This document shows positions 17,670-25,293 of a stretch of 64,000 bases of DNA, piece after piece (position 1 is the first letter of the stretch; each line of letters opens with the position of its first letter). The stretch is from Corallococcus coralloides DSM 2259 (lineage in GTDB: Bacteria > Myxococcota > Myxococcia > Myxococcales > Myxococcaceae), in the NCBI RefSeq assembly GCF_000255295.1, contig NC_017030.1, positions 4,526,001 to 4,590,000 of the forward strand, given 5' to 3'. The translations under genes were made by a program, and so were the position numbers. Below the pieces are notes generated by a model, which was given only the letters and a program-made list of their open reading frames with translations, ran no database searches and was not told where the DNA came from.

Positions 17670-18234
17670 GGAAGGGAGCACGCCCTTCCGGCGCGAGGCC
17701 CTGGAGCGCCATGCGCGCGGAGGCGCCGCGGAGCCGGTGAGGCTTGCGCACCCGCGCTGGGTGCGCTGGCTGCCGCTTCCATTGGGGGTCGCGCTCGCGG
17801 GCCTGGGGCTCTTCGCGACGCGCGTGCCGGTGGCCCGCGTGGTGAGCGTCCCGGGGGTGGTGGAGGCGCTGTCCCAGGGCCTGCCCATGGACCCGTCGGT
17901 GGACTTGCGGCCCGAGGGCGGAGCGCCGACGCGACTGTTCTTCTCCGTGCCCGCCCGGCACCAGGGCGCGCTGCGTCCGGGGCTGCGCGTGCGCTCACGG
18001 ACGGCGCAGGGCCCGCGCGACTACGAGGTGGAGTGGGTGGACACGGAGCCACGAAGACCGGAGACGTTCAGCCGGGGACTCGGGAGCCTGGCGTCGGGCG
18101 TGCTCGTCCGGGCGCACGAGGTCTCGTCAGCGGGCGGCGACGCGCCGGGCACGCCGGGCACCGTCGAAGTGCAGGTGGGCACGGAGTCGCTGCTGGCCGC
18201 GCTGTGGGCGCAGGCTCGTGGCGGGCGGAGGTGA
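17659..18234 (+). CDS. Short membrane-fusion-like protein of the lan operon
   Basis: 191 residues. The N-terminus FRREALERHARGGAAEPVRL followed by HPRWVRWLPLPLGVALAGLG and VARVVSVPGVVE closely resembles the start of HlyD/membrane-fusion proteins that pair with C39 ABC exporters: a cytoplasmic start, one membrane helix at ~36-56 and the first strand of the barrel. The family is normally ~400 residues with a long coiled coil and lipoyl hairpin. Here these are absent and the remainder is a short beta-rich domain. The gene is intact and lies 3 bp before lanT, so it is likely a reduced adaptor for the transporter, not a remnant. Function is inferred. Confidence 0.75.
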   Translation: MAAEEGSTPFRREALERHARGGAAEPVRLAHPRWVRWLPLPLGVALAGLGLFATRVPVARVVSVPGVVEALSQGLPMDPSVDLRPEGGAPTRLFFSVPARHQGALRPGLRVRSRTAQGPRDYEVEWVDTEPRRPETFSRGLGSLASGVLVRAHEVSSAGGDAPGTPGTVEVQVGTESLLAALWAQARGGRR

Positions 18235-18237
18235 GCC

Positions 18238-20442
18238 ATGGGGGCGTTGCGTGAGCTGAGGCGTCGGTGGCGCCGGGTGCCGTTCCGTCAGCAGTTCACC
18301 TCGGCGGACTGTGGCCCCACGTGCCTGGCCATGGTGCTCGCGTACCATGGCGCCCCGGCGCGGCCGGCGGAGGTGCGCGGGGTGGTGGGGGCAGGGCGCG
18401 GTGGCGCGCACGCGCTGGCGCTGGTGGAGGCGGCGCGGCGCTTCGGCCTGGACGCGCGCGGGGTGAGCCTGGGCATGGACGACCTGCCCGTGCTGGAGCG
18501 CGGCTCCATCCTCCACTGGGAGTTCAACCACTACGTCGTCTTCGACGGGCTGTGGCGGGGTGGGGTGGCCGTGGTGGACCCGGCGCTGGGGCGGCGGCGG
18601 CTGTCCTGGGATGAGTTCCGCGACGCCTTCACCGGCGTGGCGCTGCTGTTCGAGCCCACGTCCGCGCTCCAGAAAGGCCACACGCGGCCGGCCCTGCTGC
18701 GCCGCCTGCCAGCGCTGCTGCGCGGGCACACGGGCAACTGGGCGCGCATCTTCGCGGTGTCACTGGTGCTGCAGGTGCTGTCCCTGGTGCTGCCCTTCCT
18801 CACGGGCATGGCGGTGGACCGGGTGGTGCCATGGCAGGACACGGGCCTGCTGGCGGCGCTGGGGGTGGGCGTGGGGCTGGTGCTGGTGTGCCACGTCCTG
18901 GCCACGTCGCTGCGCTCGGCCCTGCTGGTGCGGCTGCGCATGGAGCTGGACGTGGGCATGGCGGGCCAACTGGTGCGGCACCTGTTGTCGCTGCCGTATG
19001 CCTTCCTCCAGCAGCGCTCGTCGGGCGACCTGATGATGCGCATCAACAGCCTGGCCATCATCCGCGAGGCGCTGGGCGCGGCCACGCTGGCGGTGATGCT
19101 GGACGGGCTGCTCATCCTCTCCTCGGTGGGGATGCTGGCGGGCCTGAGCCGGCCGCTGCTCCTGGCGGTGGGGGCCGTGGCGGCGGCGCAGGTGCTGGTG
19201 CTGCTCTTGACGCGGCGGAGGCGCGAGGAGCTGCTGGCCAGCGAGATGCACGCGCAGGCGAAGTCCCAGGATTTCACGGTGGAGATGCTGTCCGGCCTGG
19301 AGGTGCTGAAGTCCTCCGGCTCGCAGGGACAGTCGGTGGGGCACTGGGAGGAGCTCTACACGCGGCAGCTCAATGCCTCCTCGCGCAAGCGCTACTACCA
19401 GGGCGTGGTGGACGCGCTGGCGGCGGGGCTCCAGGTGGGCGCGCCCTCGGTGTTGCTGGGCACGGGGTTGTGGCAGGTGCTGCGCGGCGAGCTGACGCTG
19501 GGGACGATGCTGACGGCGCACGCGCTGGCGCTGGGCGCGCTGGCCCCGCTGGCTTCCCTGGTCGCGGTGGGTGGGCAGTTGCAGCTCGCTGGCGGCTACA
19601 TGGAGCGCATCGACGACCTGCTGGAGACGCCGCCGGAGCAGGACGCGCGAAAGGTGCGGCCCGCGCCGAAGCTGGCGGGTGGCATCACGGTGGAGGGCGT
19701 CCGCTTCCGCTACGACGCGCTGGAGTCACCGTCCCTGCAGGACGTGTCGCTGAGAATCGCCCCGGGGCAGTGGGCGGCCATCGTCGGTCCCTCTGGAGGT
19801 GGCAAGTCCACGCTGGCGCGCGTGCTGCTGGGGCTGTACCGGCCGGAGGCGGGGCGGGTGCTCTTCGACGGGATGGACCTGACGGAGCTGGAGAGCGACT
19901 CGGTGCGCCAGCAGCTGGGCATCGTGGTGCAGGAGACGCGGCTGTTCAACGCGTCGGTGCGCAGCAACATCGCCTTCGCGGATCCATCCATCCCGCTGGC
20001 GGCCGTGGTGGACGCGGCGACGCGCGCGGGCATCCACGAGGACATCCTCGCGCTGCCGCTGGGCTATGACACGCCCCTGGGAGACCAGGGGGCCAGTCTG
20101 TCCGGAGGGCAGCGGCAGCGGTTGGCCCTGGCGCGAGCGCTGGTGCGTCGGCCCTCGGTGCTGCTCCTGGACGAGGCGACGAGCGCGCTGGACGCCGTCA
20201 CCGAGCGTCGCGTGCAGCAGGCGCTGCAATCCCTCTCCTGCACCCGCGTCACCATCGCCCACCGGCTGAGCACCGTGGTTGGCGCGGACATCCTCTTCGT
20301 CATGGAGAAGGGCCGCATCGTGGAGCAGGGCACGCACGCGGAGCTGCTCGCGCGAGGCGGGGCCTACGCGCGGCTCGTGCAGGCCCAGCTCGAAATGCCC
20401 TCACGCCCCGAGCTGACGAGGGTGCGCGCTCAAGGCGCGTAG
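18238..20442 (+). CDS. lanT: Lanthipeptide exporter/leader peptidase LanT (C39 ABC)
   Basis: 734 residues, the usual length for peptidase-containing ABC transporters. The N-terminal C39 domain has the catalytic SADCGPTC (Cys25), HWEFNHYVVF (His98) and VDPALG (Asp ~114). Transmembrane helices occupy ~160-440. The ATPase has Walker A GPSGGGKST (~517), LSGGQRQRLALARAL signature, VLLLDEATSALD Walker B and the AHRLST switch. It should cleave the leader after the double glycine and export the modified core. It starts 3 bp after the fusion-like gene. Its last 13 bp overlap the convergent kelch gene. Confidence 0.95.
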   Translation: MGALRELRRRWRRVPFRQQFTSADCGPTCLAMVLAYHGAPARPAEVRGVVGAGRGGAHALALVEAARRFGLDARGVSLGMDDLPVLERGSILHWEFNHYVVFDGLWRGGVAVVDPALGRRRLSWDEFRDAFTGVALLFEPTSALQKGHTRPALLRRLPALLRGHTGNWARIFAVSLVLQVLSLVLPFLTGMAVDRVVPWQDTGLLAALGVGVGLVLVCHVLATSLRSALLVRLRMELDVGMAGQLVRHLLSLPYAFLQQRSSGDLMMRINSLAIIREALGAATLAVMLDGLLILSSVGMLAGLSRPLLLAVGAVAAAQVLVLLLTRRRREELLASEMHAQAKSQDFTVEMLSGLEVLKSSGSQGQSVGHWEELYTRQLNASSRKRYYQGVVDALAAGLQVGAPSVLLGTGLWQVLRGELTLGTMLTAHALALGALAPLASLVAVGGQLQLAGGYMERIDDLLETPPEQDARKVRPAPKLAGGITVEGVRFRYDALESPSLQDVSLRIAPGQWAAIVGPSGGGKSTLARVLLGLYRPEAGRVLFDGMDLTELESDSVRQQLGIVVQETRLFNASVRSNIAFADPSIPLAAVVDAATRAGIHEDILALPLGYDTPLGDQGASLSGGQRQRLALARALVRRPSVLLLDEATSALDAVTERRVQQALQSLSCTRVTIAHRLSTVVGADILFVMEKGRIVEQGTHAELLARGGAYARLVQAQLEMPSRPELTRVRAQGA

Positions 20443-22700
20443 GTCTCCGTGTGGGAGAGGGCGCCGCCATTGAACCCGCCTACGACGAGCACCTTGCCAG
20501 AGGAGAGCAGGGTGGCGGTGTGTTGGTTGCGGGCCGTGGCCATGGCGCCCGCGGAGGACCAGTCATGGGTCGCCGGGTCATACAGCTCCGTGGAGTCCAG
20601 AAAGCTGTTGAATCCCCCTGTCACGAACACCTGGCCAGTGGTGAGCAAGGTGGCGGTGTGGAGGGCGCGGCCTGTGACCATGGTCCCGGCGGAGGACCAG
20701 GCGTTGGTGGCCGGGTCGTACACCTCCGAGGCGGCGAAGTAGCCCGTGTATCCCCCGGCGACCAGCACCTTGCCGGAGGCGAGCAGGGTGGCGGTGTGCT
20801 GGTAGCGGGCCGTGGTCATGGCTCTCGCGGAGGTCCAGGCATGGGTGGCCGGGTCATACAGCTCCGCGGAGGCCAGTGAGCTGCCATTGAGGCCTCCCAT
20901 GACAAGCACCTTGCCGGAGGGAAGCAGGACGGCGGTGTGCTGGCTGCGGGCCATGTCCATGAGGCCCGCGGAGGACCAGGAGTCGGTGTCCGGGTCATAC
21001 AGCTCCGCGGAGGCCAGTGAGCTGCCATTGATGCCCCCCGTGACGAGCACCTTGCCGGAGGGGAGCAGGACGGCGGTGTGCTGGTAGCGGGCCGTGGCCA
21101 TGGGTTCCACGGAGGTCCAGGCGTCAGTGGCCGGGTCATACAGCTCCACGGAGCGCAGGGCGCTGCCATTGCCGTAGCCCCCCGTGACGAGCACCTTGCC
21201 AGAGGCGAGCAGGGTGGCGGTGTGGTGGAAGCGGCCCATGGCCATGGGGCCCGCGGAGGACCAGCCGTTGGTGTCCGGGTCGTACACCTCCGAGGAGGTG
21301 TCGCCATTGTAGCCCGCGGCGACGAGCACCTTGCCGGAGGCGAGCAGGGTGGCGGTGTGATTGTAGCGACCCGTGGCCAAGAGGCCCGCGAAGGACCATC
21401 CGGTCACGCACGTCTGCAGGCCGGTGAGGGAGAAGGACCTGGAGGCCACGAGGCCGTAGTCATTGGTGACGACCACCGTGATGGACGGGGGCGGGCCCGT
21501 CACCGCGCAGGAGGGCGCTGTCCATGCGACCTGGCTGGTATTGGCCGTGCTTTGCACCGAGGACAGCGAGCCCATGTTGGCGGTCCAGGCAAACGTCATG
21601 GGGCGGGTCTGCGGGTCCATGGCCGTGACGTCAAAGGTCACTGTCTGGCCCGGAGAGGCGGAGGTGGCGGACTGGTAGAAGTGGGTGAAGAGCGGGGCGA
21701 AGCGCTCGGTGGATGAGGCCGCGACGCAGAGGTTGAGCGAGCCCGTGGTCTGCCCACCCCGGTTGTCTTGCACCGTGACGGTGAGCCGGCAGTTATTGCA
21801 TGCGCTGGCTGGAATGGAGGAAGGGACGAAGGACGCGGTGCTGGAAGTCGCATCCGTCCAGGTCCCGGGGCAGGTCGCGGCCCACTGGTAGGAGAGGGCA
21901 TCGCCATCCGCATCCGAGGCATTCGCGGAGACGACGGTGGACTGCCCCGCATCGAGCCGGCTGAGCGACGCCGAGATCCTGGAGACCACCGGCCAGAGGT
22001 TGAAGGAGACGTCGATGGCCGCGTCGCCGGTGGTGGTGCTGGAGACGACGTTGACGGCGAGGGAAACGGAGGCGGCGGCGCCCTGTGAGTCCTTCACGGT
22101 GAAGACGAGGGTTTGGATTCCAGGGGAGGAAGGCGCCGTCCAAGAGGAGGTGCCGTCCGTGGGGGCGGAGAAGGTGCCGCTGGAGGCCGTCCACGCAAAC
22201 GTGAGGGCGTCCCCGGTGTTGGGATCATGAGCCGTCGCGATCAGCGAGAGCGAGCCGCCAGCCTGGACCGTGGTGGTGGAGGCGACGACGGAGTCAATGA
22301 GGGGGGCTTCATTGGCATACGGAGCGGGTGGGGCAAGCTCCTGGAGGGTGATGACCACGGTGGTGGTCTGGTTGGCGGCAATGGTGACGCCGGAGGTCTG
22401 GCCCTGGAACCGCCGGGTGCCGGAGGCGTCGAAGGCCTCGGCAAGGAAGGAGTGATTGGCGCCAGCGGGGATGTCACCGATGAGTCCGCCCCAGGAGCCG
22501 TTGGAGCGGCCCAGGTCGACGACGCGGGGCGGCATCTCCGCCGTGGAGAGGGTCACCTTGACGCGAGTGACCTCCTGAGATGAGAGGGCTTGCTGGACGG
22601 AGGCCGCGAACTGGACGGAGCCGGAGGGCCGAGCGGTGCAGGCGGCCAGGGAGAGCAGGAGGACGGTGACCCAAAGGGCAATGCGACTAAAGGGGGGCAT
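20430..22700 (-). CDS. Kelch-repeat lipoprotein with Ig-like domains
   Basis: 756 residues. MPPFSRIALW...LLLSLAAC is a lipoprotein signal, which favours ATG 22700 over an in-frame ATG at 22721. Residues ~30-130 look like a beta-sandwich; next come three PKD/cadherin-like repeats with GDALTFAWTA, GDALSYQWAA and RPMTFAWTAN. The C-terminal ~330 residues hold seven kelch motifs built on HTATLLxSGKVLVxGG and ELYDPATxxWSSAG, forming a beta-propeller. The protein is likely surface-exposed and involved in binding; the ligand is unknown. Repeats are nearly identical at DNA level (unit about 141 bp), suggesting recent duplication or conversion. Confidence 0.9.
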   Translation of the reverse strand: MPPFSRIALWVTVLLLSLAACTARPSGSVQFAASVQQALSSQEVTRVKVTLSTAEMPPRVVDLGRSNGSWGGLIGDIPAGANHSFLAEAFDASGTRRFQGQTSGVTIAANQTTTVVITLQELAPPAPYANEAPLIDSVVASTTTVQAGGSLSLIATAHDPNTGDALTFAWTASSGTFSAPTDGTSSWTAPSSPGIQTLVFTVKDSQGAAASVSLAVNVVSSTTTGDAAIDVSFNLWPVVSRISASLSRLDAGQSTVVSANASDADGDALSYQWAATCPGTWTDATSSTASFVPSSIPASACNNCRLTVTVQDNRGGQTTGSLNLCVAASSTERFAPLFTHFYQSATSASPGQTVTFDVTAMDPQTRPMTFAWTANMGSLSSVQSTANTSQVAWTAPSCAVTGPPPSITVVVTNDYGLVASRSFSLTGLQTCVTGWSFAGLLATGRYNHTATLLASGKVLVAAGYNGDTSSEVYDPDTNGWSSAGPMAMGRFHHTATLLASGKVLVTGGYGNGSALRSVELYDPATDAWTSVEPMATARYQHTAVLLPSGKVLVTGGINGSSLASAELYDPDTDSWSSAGLMDMARSQHTAVLLPSGKVLVMGGLNGSSLASAELYDPATHAWTSARAMTTARYQHTATLLASGKVLVAGGYTGYFAASEVYDPATNAWSSAGTMVTGRALHTATLLTTGQVFVTGGFNSFLDSTELYDPATHDWSSAGAMATARNQHTATLLSSGKVLVVGGFNGGALSHTETYAP

Positions 22701-22772
22701 GCCTTGAAGAATCCAATACATGGAAGATGATGCAAGAAAACCCAAGGGCAACCGATGAAAGGTGAGGCCGTC

Positions 22773-23909
22773 ATGAATGCAAAGACTTCCTTCCGACGCT
22801 ATCGAGCGCTGTCCCTGCTGATGGGAGGGTTGCTGCTGACATCCTGCGAAAAGGACCCGGCGAAGCCTGATCCAGTTCCGGACGCCGGGTCGGTCGTGAT
22901 GAATCCCGGAGCGCACGGCGCAGGCGAGCTGACGGAGGCGGGGCAGCAGGTCCGCTACGAACTGGCCACGAAGGCCGGACACTATTACCGGTTCAGCTGC
23001 CAGGGAGACACCCTGACTGAATGCCAGGTGCGGAGGCTCGATCCGGGCACGCTGGAGCCCCTCCCGCCCGCCGCGACTTCCGACCGCACCTACGTGACCT
23101 GGCGGGCGGAGGTGGACGAAACCGCCATCGTGGACGTGGGTGCGTCCCTCCCGTCGCAGGTCCAGGTCGGCCGGTATACCTTTGACTTCTCCGAGACCGA
23201 GGACGCCGAGCCCAACACGGTGGAGGACGCCATTTCCAAGGCAGTCCCGTCGGAGTTCACCGGCGTCTTGAACGCCGCGGATGACGTGGATGTCTTCCGG
23301 TTCTCCATTCCAAAGGGGCACATCCTGGCGGTGCGCTGCTACCCCATGTCGGGCGTCTCAGGCCCTGACACGGAGATCGTGAGGGCGGATGGCACCGTGC
23401 TCAACAAGCGTCGGTATTTGTACAGGCGCGGGGAGGCAGCGGTGTCCGCAGAGAACGACACCGGAGAGGACCTCTTCCTGCGTGTCTCCTCCCAGGTGGG
23501 AGGTGTGGATGTGGGGGACTATGGCTGCAAGGCGACGGACGACGGACTGGACGATCATCCGGATGCGCTGCCAGAGGCCACGGTGGTGGCGGTGCCCTCG
23601 ACGACCCCGGTGAAGTTCTGGCCCGAGGGTGATGTGGACGTGCTCGCGGTGGACCTCGTGGGAGGTCACACGTACCAGGTGAACTCGAACGGATTCTCCT
23701 TCTATCCCTCCACGACGGTGCTGGATGCCCAGGGCACCGTCCTCGCGAAGGACATCGAGGACCCCGATTCCTTGAGTCTGGTGGCCGAGTTCACGGCGCC
23801 TTCCACCGCGCGCTACTTCCTCTCGCTTCGTCGCCTCCAGGGGTTCGGTGTCTACGTCACCTACTACGACACGGAATTCACATACAGCATCTCCGACATC
23901 ACGCCGTAG
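22773..23909 (+). CDS. Lipoprotein with PPC-like domain
   Basis: 378 residues. The signal MNAKTSFRRYRALSLLMGGL ends in the lipobox LLTSC. ATG 22773 has GGTGAGG upstream and is preferred over in-frame ATG 22755. The segment EDAEPNTVEDA...LNAADDVDVFRFSIPKGHIL follows the EPN...D.D.F.F....G pattern of bacterial pre-peptidase C-terminal (PPC) beta domains; a second similar unit, GDVDVLAVDLVGGHTYQV, lies downstream. No catalytic motif is visible. It is divergent from the kelch lipoprotein with 72 bp between, so the two share a promoter region. Role unknown. Confidence 0.8.
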   Translation: MNAKTSFRRYRALSLLMGGLLLTSCEKDPAKPDPVPDAGSVVMNPGAHGAGELTEAGQQVRYELATKAGHYYRFSCQGDTLTECQVRRLDPGTLEPLPPAATSDRTYVTWRAEVDETAIVDVGASLPSQVQVGRYTFDFSETEDAEPNTVEDAISKAVPSEFTGVLNAADDVDVFRFSIPKGHILAVRCYPMSGVSGPDTEIVRADGTVLNKRRYLYRRGEAAVSAENDTGEDLFLRVSSQVGGVDVGDYGCKATDDGLDDHPDALPEATVVAVPSTTPVKFWPEGDVDVLAVDLVGGHTYQVNSNGFSFYPSTTVLDAQGTVLAKDIEDPDSLSLVAEFTAPSTARYFLSLRRLQGFGVYVTYYDTEFTYSISDITP

Positions 23910-23939
23910 CCCTTGAGCGGGTCTTCGGGCGTCAGTGGC

Positions 23940-25241
23940 TCACAGCGCCTCGCGCAGGTTCCGCTCCACGATGCGCACGAGCTGGGTGACGCGCTTGTGG
24001 AGCCACAGGCCAAAGGGCTGCACGCGCTCGCGCTTCATGGGCCTGGGGAGCTTCTCCATGCCCTCGTCGAACGGGATGATGGCCAGCTCGCCCGTGGCGG
24101 ACCCCACGCGGGGGTCGAACGCGAAGGACCTGGAGGTGTGCCACCCTCCGTGGAACACGAGGAGGTCCTCCAGGTCCGTGTTGCCGGTGGCTTCGACGAG
24201 GTCCTCCATCGCGTAGAGGTCCTCCGCCACCTCCAGGCAGCTCCAGCCACCGCCGGTGACGTTGCCGCACAGGAACATGGGCAGGTCCTGGTCGGCACCG
24301 CTGCCGACAATCCAGGTGATGGAGCCATACACGCGCAGGAAGTAGTCCCAGCTGGACTCGCGCTTCTTCGGCCTGCCCGGCTTCGCCGTCCTCCAACGAC
24401 CGATGCGCGCCTTGTGCATGCGCTTGAAGAAGGACACATGCTCCTCGGCCGTGGCGATGCGCTTCTTCTCCTTCTGGGCATCGAGCTGCTCCGCGACGAA
24501 GTGACCCGTGGGGAAACGCTCGTGCAGGTCCTTCAGCATCGAGATGGCCACGTCGACGGCCTCGAAGGCGTCCTGGGGCTTCGGGAAGGAGGGGCCCTTG
24601 GGCAGGGGCGCACGCCTGGGCGCGCTGGGGGCGGGCTTGGGCTCCGGATTGGAGAACCTGGCTTCGGTGAGCTCGATGTTCCGGAGCACGAAGCCCGCCT
24701 TCTCCTTGGCCCGAACGCGCTGCTCGGCCCGGGCAAGGGCGGCTTCACGGCTCGCGAGGGTCGTCTGCTCCGAGTAGTCCTCGAAGACATGCTCGCCGTC
24801 CACGCGGACCTCCCAGTCCTTGTCCGGAGCCCGGTGATACTGGCGGCGCGTCACGAGCTTCTTCGTCGCGTTCCACGGCGCGCCGTCCTTGAAGCCCAGC
24901 TTGCGGTAGCGCGCCAGCAGGGCTTCGACGCGGGAGGTCTCGATGCGGGAGACGAGGTGCGCGCCGTTCAGCGTCCCGCGGCAGACGAGCGACTGCGCGC
25001 CACGCACCTCGACATCGACGTGGAGCAGGGTGCTGAGCCGGTACAGGGTGTGCCGGCGCTCAACAGGCGCAAGCCCCTTGAAGACGTTCGGGTCCTCCCG
25101 GGTGAGCGTGCCCTCGCTCCAGACGCGCAGGGCACCCCCCTGGTTGTAGAACCAGACCTCGTCCTTCGTGTCGAGCTGGGGATCCGAGTACCAGATGGGA
25201 TCCCCGCCGTTGAGCTTCTGCAACCGCTTCCAGTCGGGCAT
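23940..25241 (-). CDS. Hypothetical protein with WGR-like region
   Basis: 433 residues, charged and soluble. The segment near residues 95-170, which contains ATKKLVTRRQYH, KDWEVRVDGEHVFEDYSEQT and ASREAALARAEQRVRAKEK, resembles a WGR-type domain, a small fold found with nucleic-acid or ADP-ribosylation proteins. A Pro-rich linker precedes a C-terminal region with WDYFLRVYGSITWIVGS, EDLVEATGNTDLEDLLVFHG and ELAIIPFDEGMEKLP. This half may be a SUKH/SMI1-like module, but I cannot confirm that. The ATG at 25241 was chosen because residues upstream are Arg/Ser/Pro-rich shadow sequence. It is 52 bp downstream of the metalloprotease-like gene on the same strand. Confidence 0.65.
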   Translation of the reverse strand: MPDWKRLQKLNGGDPIWYSDPQLDTKDEVWFYNQGGALRVWSEGTLTREDPNVFKGLAPVERRHTLYRLSTLLHVDVEVRGAQSLVCRGTLNGAHLVSRIETSRVEALLARYRKLGFKDGAPWNATKKLVTRRQYHRAPDKDWEVRVDGEHVFEDYSEQTTLASREAALARAEQRVRAKEKAGFVLRNIELTEARFSNPEPKPAPSAPRRAPLPKGPSFPKPQDAFEAVDVAISMLKDLHERFPTGHFVAEQLDAQKEKKRIATAEEHVSFFKRMHKARIGRWRTAKPGRPKKRESSWDYFLRVYGSITWIVGSGADQDLPMFLCGNVTGGGWSCLEVAEDLYAMEDLVEATGNTDLEDLLVFHGGWHTSRSFAFDPRVGSATGELAIIPFDEGMEKLPRPMKRERVQPFGLWLHKRVTQLVRIVERNLREAL

Positions 25242-25293
25242 GGGGCCTTGTCTCACGCGCGCTCGGGACGCGTAAACCCGAAGGACACCCGCC

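Noticed and set aside
20450-21400. Regular direct repeats that could suggest a CRISPR array
   Set aside because: Units of ~141 bp are in frame and encode kelch motifs; no short spacers.
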